Shown one piece after another: positions 7,866-14,595 of a DNA stretch of 16,340 nucleotides (position 1 is its first letter; each line of letters starts with the position of its first letter). This DNA is from an uncultured Pseudomonadota bacterium. Its GTDB lineage: Bacteria > Pseudomonadota > Gammaproteobacteria > Burkholderiales > Burkholderiaceae. Position numbers and translations under genes: made by a program. The notes under the pieces are model-generated. The model did not search any database. It was not told the DNA's origin and saw only the letters and a list, made by a program, of their open reading frames with translations. Location of the stretch: positions 1-16,340 of the forward strand of contig CAMLIZ010000102.1 in assembly GCA_946480245.1 (NCBI GenBank). Reading direction: 5' to 3'.

Positions 7866-8480
7866 ATGCTAGGCGTTGCCGACTATCCCGCCTTCGTGAT
7901 CGCCGTGATCGTGTTCCTCGCCATTCCCGGCCCCGGCAACCTGGCGCTGGTCACTTCCACCGGCAAGGGCGGCCGCCGCGGCGGGCTGGCCGCCACGCTG
8001 GGCGTGATCGCCGGTGACCAGGTGCTGATGTGGCTGGCGGTGGCCGGCGTGGCCGCGGTGTTGCAGGCGGCCCCCACGTTGTTCGCCGCGGTGCAGTGGC
8101 TGGGCGCGGGCTATCTGGCGTGGCTGGGCTTGCGCATGATCCTTGCCAAGCCGGGCAGCGCGCCGATCATCGAGATTCGCGTGGGTCACTACTTTCGCCA
8201 GGCGATGGCGATCACCTTGCTGAACCCGAAGGCCATCGTGTTCTACATGGCCTTCTTTCCGCTCTTCGTGGACCGTGCGCAGCATCGCGGCCTGGTCACC
8301 TTTGCGTTCATGGCGGCCACGATCGCCGCGCTGACCTTCCTCTACGGGCTGGTGGTCACCCTGCTCACGCATCGCCTGGCCGACCGGCTGCGCGCCAGCC
8401 CGCGCATCACGCGCGCGATGAACCGCGTGGCCGGCACCTTGCTGGTGGGCTTCGGGCTCAAGCTGGCACTGTCGCGCTGA
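7866..8480 (+). CDS. LysE/RhtB-family amino acid exporter
   Basis: 204-residue inner-membrane exporter of the LysE/RhtB superfamily, which exports amino acids such as homoserine, threonine or lysine. The family's N-terminal signature IPGPGN is at about residues 20-25, followed by a glycine-rich GGRRGGLAATLGVIAG stretch. There are about five to six hydrophobic helices, and the conserved LLNPKAIVFYMAFFP segment lies in the middle. A strong GAGGAG sits 7 bases upstream of the ATG. The gene is 10 bases upstream of the DUF72 gene, so the two are probably co-transcribed. The substrate cannot be told from sequence, and no regulator lies next to it. Confidence 0.92.
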   Translation: MLGVADYPAFVIAVIVFLAIPGPGNLALVTSTGKGGRRGGLAATLGVIAGDQVLMWLAVAGVAAVLQAAPTLFAAVQWLGAGYLAWLGLRMILAKPGSAPIIEIRVGHYFRQAMAITLLNPKAIVFYMAFFPLFVDRAQHRGLVTFAFMAATIAALTFLYGLVVTLLTHRLADRLRASPRITRAMNRVAGTLLVGFGLKLALSR

Positions 8481-8490
8481 GGCACGCGCG

Positions 8491-9471
8491 ATGGAGCACA
8501 TCGCACCCGCGGTGCCGGTAGGGCGGCGTCACAACATCTTCGTGGGCACCTGCTCGTGGACCGATGCGTCCCTGATCAAGTGCAAGCGCTTCTACCCGCG
8601 AGGTTGCAGTACTGCCGAGGCACGCCTGCGCTACTACGCTTCGCAGTTTCCATTGGTGGAGGTGGACAGCAGCTTCTTTGCGATGCCCGACCCGGCCAAC
8701 GCGCGGCTGTGGGTGGAGCGCACGCCTGCGAACTTTCGCTTCAACGTGAAGGCGTTTCGCCTGCTCACCGGGCACCAAACGCCGCCGATCGCGTTTCCGC
8801 CCGACATCCGGCAGGCCCTGCCGCCGCTCGAGGGCCGCCGCAAGAACTGGTACTACGCCGACGTGCCGGCCGAACTGCGCGACGAGCTGTGGCGCCGCTT
8901 CATCGCGGCGCTGGCGCCGCTGCACGAGTGCGGCAAGCTGAAGGCGGTGCACTTCCAGTTCGCGCCCTGGGTGAGTGGCGAGCGCGAGTGGCGCGCGCAT
9001 GTGGAGCATTGCGTGCAACGCATGCAGGGGCACCTGGTAGCGGTGGAGTTTCGCAACCTCAGCTGGCTGGACGATCGACATGCGCAGCGCACACTGGCCT
9101 GGGAGCGCGAACTCGGCGTGGCGCACGTGATCGTGGACGAGCCGCAGGGCGTGGGCAACTTCGTGCCGGCGGTGTGGGCAGTGGCGAACCCGGCGCTGGC
9201 CATCCTGCGCCTGCATGGACGCAATGCGGACACCTGGAATGCCAAGGGGCTGAGCGCGTCGTCCGAGCGCTTCAACTACGAATACCCGGACGACCAGCTG
9301 GCCGACCTGGCGCAGCGCGCCGCAGCCATCGCCGAGGAGGCGATCGAACTGCAGTTGCTGGTGAACGTGAACTACGAGGACCAGGGCACGCGCGCGGCCA
9401 AGAAGCTGGAGGCGCTGCTGACTCAGGCCGACGGCGAGGTCAGCCCGAACTCCGCCGCGAGCAACGCGTAG
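8491..9471 (+). CDS. DUF72 family (YecE-like) protein
   Basis: 326-residue soluble protein with a TIM-barrel-type DUF72 domain, whose biochemical role is not established. Seen are the family start FVGTCSWTD (about residues 17-25), the FYPRG stretch, YYASQFPLVEVDSSFFAMP, the FRFNVKAFRLLTGH segment, VAVEFRNLSWL in the middle and the acidic C-terminal half with LLVNVNYEDQGTRAA. Length is a little above the usual 250-300. The last about 17 residues (after about base 9420) lie antisense to the flavin monooxygenase's last codons and look unconserved. It starts 10 bases after the exporter gene, suggesting one transcript. Family secure, function unknown. Confidence 0.88.
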   Translation: MEHIAPAVPVGRRHNIFVGTCSWTDASLIKCKRFYPRGCSTAEARLRYYASQFPLVEVDSSFFAMPDPANARLWVERTPANFRFNVKAFRLLTGHQTPPIAFPPDIRQALPPLEGRRKNWYYADVPAELRDELWRRFIAALAPLHECGKLKAVHFQFAPWVSGEREWRAHVEHCVQRMQGHLVAVEFRNLSWLDDRHAQRTLAWERELGVAHVIVDEPQGVGNFVPAVWAVANPALAILRLHGRNADTWNAKGLSASSERFNYEYPDDQLADLAQRAAAIAEEAIELQLLVNVNYEDQGTRAAKKLEALLTQADGEVSPNSAASNA

Positions 9472-10433
9472 GAGCGCCGCCGCACCGCCGGGTCGAAGGC
9501 CCAGGTGTTGATCACCAGCTCGTCGAGCTGCAGCTCGGCGGCCAATGCCCGCAGCTGGTCGGCCACGCTGCGCGCGGTGCCTACGAGGGCCTTGGCGCGC
9601 ATCGCGTCGATGATCGGCTGCTCGGCTGCCGTGTAGGCATGCGGCGCCAGATCGTCGGGCGACTGCAGTGGGCCCAGCACGCCGCGCTGCCGGTCCAGGC
9701 GCCAGCGCTCGCGGCTGAGCGCGTGGTGCTGGGCTTCCGCGGCCGTGTCGGCCGCCAGCGCCCACACGCAGATGGTGGCCTGTGGCTTGGGGTGGCGCTG
9801 GCTCGGCTGATAGAGGCTGCGGTACAGCTGCAGCGCGCGCTCCACGCCCTGGCCATCGACGAAGAAATACGCATAGGCATAGGGCAGCCCGAAATGCGCG
9901 GCCAGCTGCGCGCCGTAGTCGCTGCTGCCCAGCACCCACAGCTCGGGCGCGTGCGGGCCCAGCGGGTGGGCGGCGATGCCCTTGTGGCGCGGCAGCGCGG
10001 TCCAGGCCTGCAGGTCACGCACCTGCTCGGGGAAGGCGTCGGCGGCGTGCTGCGCATTGGGGTTGAGCGCGAGCGCGGTGCGCATGTCGCTGCCCGGCGC
10101 CCGGCCCACGCCGAGGTCGATGCGGCCCGGCGCCAGCGCCTCCAGCACGCGAAACTGCTCGGCCACCTTGAAGGCGGAGTAGTGCGGCAGCATCACGCCG
10201 GCGCTGCCCAGGCGGATGCGCTGCGTTCGGGCGGCGATGGCGGCCAGCAGCATCTCCGGCGCGCTGCCCACGATGGTGGGCAGGTTGTGGTGTTCGCTGC
10301 ACCAGAAGCGGTGATAGCCCAGCGCCTCGGCGCGTTCGGCCAGGCTGAGCGTGTCGCGGATGGCGTCGCCTTCGCCGCGGCCGGCGATGGATACCGATTG
10401 GTCGAGGATGGAAAGCAGCATGGCCCGCATCAT
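9423..10433 (-). CDS. LLM-class flavin-dependent oxidoreductase (luciferase-like monooxygenase)
   Basis: Predicted FMN-dependent monooxygenase of the bacterial-luciferase superfamily, similar in layout to YhbW/MsnO8-type proteins; substrate unknown. Seen are the opening LSILDQS strand, AERAEALGYHRFWCSEHHN (about residues 32-50), the GSAPEMLLAAIAARTQRIRLGSAGVMLPHYS region, FRVLEALAPGRIDLGVGRAPGSD, a C-terminal VGTARSVADQLRALA and the closing NTWAFDP. At 336 residues it is full length. Three in-frame ATGs occur at 10433, 10430 and 10421; none has a good Shine-Dalgarno. The one at 10421 would start right at MLLSILDQ, as is common in the family, so the true start may be there. Its 3' end overlaps the convergent DUF72 gene by 49 bases. 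It is divergent from a LysR regulator 53 bases away, a classical target arrangement. Confidence 0.92.
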   Translation of the reverse strand: MMRAMLLSILDQSVSIAGRGEGDAIRDTLSLAERAEALGYHRFWCSEHHNLPTIVGSAPEMLLAAIAARTQRIRLGSAGVMLPHYSAFKVAEQFRVLEALAPGRIDLGVGRAPGSDMRTALALNPNAQHAADAFPEQVRDLQAWTALPRHKGIAAHPLGPHAPELWVLGSSDYGAQLAAHFGLPYAYAYFFVDGQGVERALQLYRSLYQPSQRHPKPQATICVWALAADTAAEAQHHALSRERWRLDRQRGVLGPLQSPDDLAPHAYTAAEQPIIDAMRAKALVGTARSVADQLRALAAELQLDELVINTWAFDPAVRRRSYALLAAEFGLTSPSA

Positions 10434-10486
10434 CGGCCGATCGGGGTGCCCCTTGCCGGCGCGAGGGCGAGTGCAGAATCCGGCCG
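10434..10486. promoter_or_regulatory. short divergent promoter region, LysR gene / monooxygenase gene
   Basis: 53 bases between the divergent starts must hold both promoters and probably the LysR binding site. A short palindrome-like CGGCCGATCGG stretch lies at about 10434-10444, partly next to the monooxygenase start. No clear T-N11-A site or -10/-35 pair stands out in this GC-rich sequence. Confidence 0.4.
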
Positions 10487-11389
10487 ATGCACCTGGACCT
10501 GACCGACCTGCGCCTGTTCGTGGCGATCGCCGAGGCCAACAGCATGACCGGCGGCGCCGGGCGCTGCCACCTGTCGGTGCCGGCGGCCAGCGTGCGCATC
10601 AAGAACCTGGAGGAGGGCATCGGCACGCCGCTGCTGTACCGCAGCAGCCAGGGCGTGACGCTCACGCCGCCGGGCCAGGCCTTTCTGCATCACGCGCGCC
10701 AGGTGCTCAACCAGCTCGAGCACCTGCGTGGCGACTTGCAGGAGTACGCGCAGGGCGTAAAAGGCCATCTGCGCGTGTTCGCCAGCACCACGGCCATCAC
10801 CGAGTTCCTGCCCGAGGTGCTGCGCCGCTATCTGGCCGCGCATCCGGACGTGAGCATCGATCTGCGCGAGCGCCTGTCCACCGACATCGTGCGCGCACTC
10901 AGCGAGGGGCAGACCGACATCGGCATCGTTTCCGGCAACGTGCGCACCGAAGGCCTGGAGGTGCTGCCCTACCGGGAGGACCGGCTGGTGCTGGCGGTGC
11001 CGGCAACGCATGTGCTCGCACGACGCAAGAACGTGCCCTTTGCCGACACGCTGGACTTCGAGCAGGTGGGCCTGCACGAGGCCAGCGCCATCCATTCGTT
11101 CCTGCACCAGATCGCGCACGAGCAGCATCGCACGCTGAAGCTTCGCATCCAGGTGGGCAACTTCGAAGCGGCCTGCCGCATGGTGGAGGCCGGCGTGGGG
11201 GTGGGCGTGCTGCCCGCGTCAGCGGCCGCGCGCTACCGGCAGCAGATGGACATCCGGCTCGTGGAGCTGGAAGACGCCTGGGCCGTGCGCCGGCTGCACA
11301 TCTGCATGCGCAGCCTGGAGTTGCTGCCGTCGTTCGCGAGGGAGCTGGTGGAGGTGTTGAGGGCGGATGCGCGCGGCGCGGGCGAGTGA
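10487..11389 (+). CDS. LysR-family transcriptional regulator
   Basis: 300-residue regulator. The N-terminal winged helix-turn-helix (about residues 4-63) has the family pattern DLRLFVAIAEANSMTGGA, HLSVPAASVRIKNLEE, GTPLLYRSSQGVTLTPPGQAFL; the linker helix (65-90) follows, and then the periplasmic-binding-protein-like effector domain (about 93-295). The usual Q/S-x-Ala-Ser-recognition stretch reads PAASVRIKNLE. Because it is divergently transcribed from the flavin monooxygenase, it most likely regulates that gene and itself in response to an unknown small molecule. No strong ribosome binding site precedes the ATG at 10487. Confidence 0.93.
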   Translation: MHLDLTDLRLFVAIAEANSMTGGAGRCHLSVPAASVRIKNLEEGIGTPLLYRSSQGVTLTPPGQAFLHHARQVLNQLEHLRGDLQEYAQGVKGHLRVFASTTAITEFLPEVLRRYLAAHPDVSIDLRERLSTDIVRALSEGQTDIGIVSGNVRTEGLEVLPYREDRLVLAVPATHVLARRKNVPFADTLDFEQVGLHEASAIHSFLHQIAHEQHRTLKLRIQVGNFEAACRMVEAGVGVGVLPASAAARYRQQMDIRLVELEDAWAVRRLHICMRSLELLPSFARELVEVLRADARGAGE

Positions 11390-11406
11390 CCACCCCGGCC
11401 GGCCGC

Positions 11407-11604
11407 TCAGCGCGCCGGTGAGCCGCTCAACGGCGCCCCGTCCGTCGTGGTAGGACGGCGACTCACCAAGTGTTCAACGAGTCGAGCGTAGCGAGCCGGG
11501 TCGAGATAGCGGTTTTCAACAACCGGCGTCTCGCGCTTGCTCACCTTCGGGCGACCACGAGAATCAGCCTTTGCCGTGCGATCAACCAGGCGCAGGCTGA
11601 ACAC
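11407..11604 (-). other. doubtful 65-codon open frame in a possibly decayed junction
   Basis: A frame read from a GTG at 11604, and also open upstream of it, overlaps the end of the small membrane protein gene in another frame. It encodes a hydrophilic, basic peptide (GRPKVSKRETPVVENRYLDP and onward) that reads like natural protein rather than a GC-rich shadow, but I do not recognise it. It could be the displaced C-terminal part of the membrane protein after a frameshift, a remnant of another gene joined by a deletion, or chance. No ribosome binding site is seen. The stretch 11390-11540 contains no other gene and only a weak 6-bp stem (11438-11443 with 11453-11458) and a GCCGCTCA direct repeat. 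Confidence 0.25.
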
Positions 11605-11888
11605 ATCAAATTGAAGGTGCGAGAACGCGACAGGCCAGCTTCGGCCGAGTGCGTTGCGGTGACGCCCAGCGCGCAGCCGAAGACCGCGGTGGCGATGAAC
11701 GACACATAGACGAAGGGGTTGTAACGAATGAGCGCCGCATAGACGAGCGCCAGCAGTGCTGACGTGACGCCGCCATAGACCGCTACCTTCAGCGGCGCGT
11801 GCCAGCCGACGCGGCCGGAGGGTGTGTAGTGAAGTGGGGTTGTCGCTGCCACGGGGTGATTACGCTGGAGTGGTGAAAAGAGGCGCAT
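11541..11888 (-). CDS. small membrane protein, last gene of the T6SS cargo operon, probably truncated
   Basis: 115 residues with hydrophobic helices at about 34-53 (VAVYGGVTSALLALVYAALI) and 57-77 (VSFIATAVFGCALGVTA), and an incomplete third (about 93-113, LMCSACAWLIAR then LILVV). It starts at an ATG sharing one base with the immunity gene stop (TAATG at 11886-11890), which fixes the start and shows translational coupling. I associate similar small membrane proteins with VgrG/effector loci of Burkholderiales, from memory and without a check. A role as a second immunity factor or as an accessory to the effector is possible but unproven. The abrupt basic end ARR directly after the third helix, and a protein-like frame continuing in another register, suggest a 3' truncation or frameshift. 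Confidence 0.65.
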   Translation of the reverse strand: MRLFSPLQRNHPVAATTPLHYTPSGRVGWHAPLKVAVYGGVTSALLALVYAALIRYNPFVYVSFIATAVFGCALGVTATHSAEAGLSRSRTFNLMCSACAWLIARQRLILVVARR

Positions 11889-12916
11889 TAGCGATCGGGA
11901 GACGTCTGGTCCTGGTCCCACTGCCAGATGGTCTTGCCGTAGTCGCTTTCGAACGCCGGCATCAGGTCGCCTGCCTTGAAGTGGCGGCGGCTGCCGGCCT
12001 GCGCCGGGGTGAACCACCATCCGTCATGGGGGCAGGGCCGGCCGCCCTTGCAGGAATGGGCAGCGTCGCCGCCATGCGGATGGATTCTGTCGAGCGAGTG
12101 GTTCTCGCGTGCCCAATCGGCCAGGTCCTTCGGATACACGAGGTGGTCGCGAAAGCTGCTGTCGTCGATGCCGTGGATCACGCACACGGCGGCGGCTTCG
12201 AATGCCCAATAGCCTTCGTAGGCCATGTACTCCTCGGTGACCACCGTGTGCCCGTCATGCCAAGGAACCCCCTCGAAACTCTTGTACCAGCCGTCGAGGT
12301 ATTTCTTGACGAATGCGCTGGCTTCTTCGGGCGTCTCGGCCGTGTAGATCGCGTCGAGCAGCGGGTCGTAGGGCTGCTCATGGAAGAACTCTTCGACGTC
12401 GCGCGGATCAGCCACCGCGGGTTCGACGATGGCTTCGAAGAGCATGTCGCCGCCTCGCGCGCTGTCCATCAGCTTCGCAGCATGTCGAACGGCGTCGCCT
12501 TCGCCGAGCAGCACGCCGAGGCTGACGACGTCCAGTGCGAGTTGGAAGTGGCTGAGATCTTCGAAGTGCAAGGGGCTCACGTCAAGGCGTATGGTCTTCG
12601 CATCACCCTTGCTGATATGAGCCCGATATTCTTGGTGCGCTAGATGCCACGCGCCCAACCACTTCATCGCGTCGGCGTACAGAGGCTTGAGGGTGTCCAC
12701 GGGTTCGCCCGCGGTGTAGTGAAGACGCACCAGCCTCAGCTTGTCCTTGAAGAGGCCGCCTTCGCCAAACGAATCAAAGTCTCCTGCTTCCTTCCTGGGT
12801 GCTATGGCGTCCAGCGAGACCTGCATCAGGAAGTTGAGCGCATGAACGTTGAGTTTGAAATACTTCTCCGTCAAGAACGGCTGACGGCGCTTTGTGCGAA
12901 ATGCTTCCTCGGCCAT
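11888..12916 (-). CDS. PoNi-like (DUF1910/DUF1911) immunity protein with C-terminal Cys/GWW domain
   Basis: Predicted cytoplasmic immunity protein that binds and blocks the nuclease toxin encoded just upstream. It has 342 residues. The middle to C-terminal helical part (about 180-270) matches the DUF1911 pattern, with YDPLLDAIYTAETPEEASAF, EGYWAFEAAAVCVIHGIDDSSFRDHLVYPKDLADWA. DUF1911 proteins (PoNi) are the known partners of PoNe DNase toxins. An extra domain at about 275-334 has Cys289 and Cys295, CPHDGWWFTP, and an ending DYGKTIWQWD, as seen on several polymorphic-toxin immunity proteins. The ATG at 12916 is preceded by GGGAAA with 5-base spacing. The toxin gene ends 32 bases upstream. GC content here is clearly below the window's norm. 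The family match is strong by motif; the partner is inferred from adjacency. Confidence 0.82.
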   Translation of the reverse strand: MAEEAFRTKRRQPFLTEKYFKLNVHALNFLMQVSLDAIAPRKEAGDFDSFGEGGLFKDKLRLVRLHYTAGEPVDTLKPLYADAMKWLGAWHLAHQEYRAHISKGDAKTIRLDVSPLHFEDLSHFQLALDVVSLGVLLGEGDAVRHAAKLMDSARGGDMLFEAIVEPAVADPRDVEEFFHEQPYDPLLDAIYTAETPEEASAFVKKYLDGWYKSFEGVPWHDGHTVVTEEYMAYEGYWAFEAAAVCVIHGIDDSSFRDHLVYPKDLADWARENHSLDRIHPHGGDAAHSCKGGRPCPHDGWWFTPAQAGSRRHFKAGDLMPAFESDYGKTIWQWDQDQTSPDR

Positions 12917-12948
12917 GAGTTTCCCAGTTCGAATTGATAGAAGGGCTG
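12917..12948 (-). promoter_or_regulatory. toxin-immunity gap with ribosome binding site
   Basis: The 32 bases between the toxin stop (TAG, 12949-12951) and the immunity ATG hold a GGGAAA ribosome binding site 5 bases before the start. This part is AT-rich for the window. No separate immunity promoter is evident by eye, so co-expression from the vgrG-led transcript is likely. Confidence 0.45.
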
Positions 12949-14595
12949 CTACTTCCCGCGCTTCTTGCTCTTTGTTGGCTTACGCCCCGGTTCTGCAACA
13001 CTCGTTCCCCTCTGATTCACCTTTGTACTGTCGTGTGCCTTTTCACGGGCCGCGGCAACGGCATCTATCGCCGCCGCATTCCACTCGCGTGTGATGCCGT
13101 GCTCGGTATGTGCGCGAAGGTCATTTGAGCTCTTGCCCATGTGCAGATCCGCCAGAGCCATGCCGTGATCCACGGCCCCTTGTGACTCGAAGGTGACCAA
13201 GACAACGCGTCGAAGCGCTTTGTCGATCTTCAGAAGGCTCACCACGGCCAGGCCCAAGTGCTCTCGGTCTGCTCGGTCACGAACCCACTCCTTCGACATC
13301 TGCATCATCGATGCTCCGCCGCCGCCCTTGTCGCCGTAATCGATGAGCAGGTAGTGCAGCAATTCCAGGTCCGGGTTCAACCCCTCGACCTTCGGCACCC
13401 ACCCCTTCTTGACCTTGTACTTGCCGAACCCGTATGCCACCGCGATGCTCTCGCTCGCCTTGGCTTCGGTGACCGTGTAGTGCCCGTGATGCTCCCACAC
13501 GGCATCGATGCCGGCGTGGTTCACCTTGGGCAGGTCGGCCAGGCTGAGGTTGACCGGGCGCTTGTCGCAGTTGAGCTTGCGCACGGCCTCGGGGCGCCAC
13601 TGGCCGGCATGGTTGTCGTGCGTCCATGCACCGCCCAGCCGCTGCAGTTCGTGGTAGTCCACCACGTGCTCGCCGATCAAGCCTTTTTCGCGGGCGGCCA
13701 GGTCGCCGAACGTCTTGCGCGTCGCCTTGATCGTGGCATGCACCGGCCCCTGGCCCTTGCTGGCCTCCGCCTTGTGCTGCTGGTGTACCTTCTGCGGCGC
13801 CTGCCGCGCCGGGACGCTGCCCTTGGGATGCAAGTCTGCCGCGTTGTGCCCGGAGCGGCTGCGCGTGCCGGCCACGGCACTGGCCTGCACGGCGTGCTGG
13901 CCCACCGCCATCACCACGGCGGCGGCCTGCTCGCCCAGAAGATCTTCCAGGAACTCGCGGATCTCGTCGCTCGCACGTGCCAGCGGTGCCTGCACCTGGC
14001 CTTGCAACGCCTTCAGGCCCGGCAGCAGTTCCTTCGCCAAGGCCTGCACGGGATCGGGGATCAGCCAATCCTGCCAGCCGCTGGCCGTGGCCACGAACTC
14101 GGTGAGTTGCACGCACGAGGCCAGCGCGGCCTCCACCATCATCACGGCCTGCTGGCTGCGCGCGGCCCATTTGCCCAGCAACTCGTTGCGCACCCAGCCG
14201 ATCGCGCCGCCCTTGCGCATGCCCAGCAGCGCTTCCACGGCTTCCAGGCCGCCATGCACTGCGCCCTTGGCGGCGCGTCGTTCTTTCCACAGCGGCTTGA
14301 ACACGGTCTTGAACGCGCTGCCCACCTCCGGTACGGCGCCAAAGGCTGCAAAGCCCAGGTTCACCAATTGATCGCTGCTGGCATGCCCGAAGCCGCCGCG
14401 CTTGTTGATGTTGAACAGCGCGCCGCTGATGTCGCGCGCGTCCAGTACTTGGTCCAGCACTGGGATCAGCGAGATCAGCCCGCCGACGATCTGCGCGGCG
14501 GTGTTCTGCTGCTCTTCGAAGTCGCCCAGCAGCAATGTCTTGAAGAAGCTCTCGACCTGGCTGTCGACGCCGTTCTCTACCGCGACCGCGCTCAT
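12949..14595 (-). CDS. T6SS cargo effector with PoNe-like PD-(D/E)xK DNase toxin domain
   Basis: 548-residue antibacterial effector predicted to be delivered on the VgrG spike and to cut DNA in the target cell. Residues 1-240 form an N-terminal module with a hydrophobic helix (QIVGGLISLIPVLDQVLDARD, about 35-55) followed by helical, Ala-rich sequence, as seen on many T6SS cargo effectors and likely used for loading on the spike. A Gln/Lys-rich linker (about 243-285) leads to the toxin domain (about 295-515). It shows Glu309 (IGEH), Asp364 (GIDAVW), Glu377 and Lys379 (TEAK), and Gln432 followed by MSKEW. This E...D...ExK...Q-M-S pattern is that of the PoNe family. The tail ends in a basic KKRGK stretch. 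The ATG at 14595 overlaps the vgrG stop by 4 bases. The immunity gene follows directly. Base composition drops in the toxin part. Activity is inferred from motifs. Confidence 0.85.
   Translation of the reverse strand: MSAVAVENGVDSQVESFFKTLLLGDFEEQQNTAAQIVGGLISLIPVLDQVLDARDISGALFNINKRGGFGHASSDQLVNLGFAAFGAVPEVGSAFKTVFKPLWKERRAAKGAVHGGLEAVEALLGMRKGGAIGWVRNELLGKWAARSQQAVMMVEAALASCVQLTEFVATASGWQDWLIPDPVQALAKELLPGLKALQGQVQAPLARASDEIREFLEDLLGEQAAAVVMAVGQHAVQASAVAGTRSRSGHNAADLHPKGSVPARQAPQKVHQQHKAEASKGQGPVHATIKATRKTFGDLAAREKGLIGEHVVDYHELQRLGGAWTHDNHAGQWRPEAVRKLNCDKRPVNLSLADLPKVNHAGIDAVWEHHGHYTVTEAKASESIAVAYGFGKYKVKKGWVPKVEGLNPDLELLHYLLIDYGDKGGGGASMMQMSKEWVRDRADREHLGLAVVSLLKIDKALRRVVLVTFESQGAVDHGMALADLHMGKSSNDLRAHTEHGITREWNAAAIDAVAAAREKAHDSTKVNQRGTSVAEPGRKPTKSKKRGK

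Noticed and set aside
8556..10502. 648-codon plus-strand open frame across the DUF72 and monooxygenase genes
   Set aside because: It spans two well-supported genes in other frames and has Gly/Arg/Ala-rich shadow composition.
11438..11458. Possible terminator stem (CCGTCC with GGACGG, 9-base loop) after the LysR gene
   Set aside because: The stem is only 6 bp and no T-tract follows on either strand, so it is too weak to call a terminator.
11390..11640. Insertion-sequence remnant at the junction
   Set aside because: No inverted terminal repeats, target duplication or recognisable transposase motif could be seen; kept only as an unexplained decayed region.
11822..12643. 273-codon plus-strand open frame opposite the immunity gene
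   Set aside because: It contains plausible hydrophobic patches but no family resemblance; the minus strand carries DUF1911 features and coupled start/stop signals.
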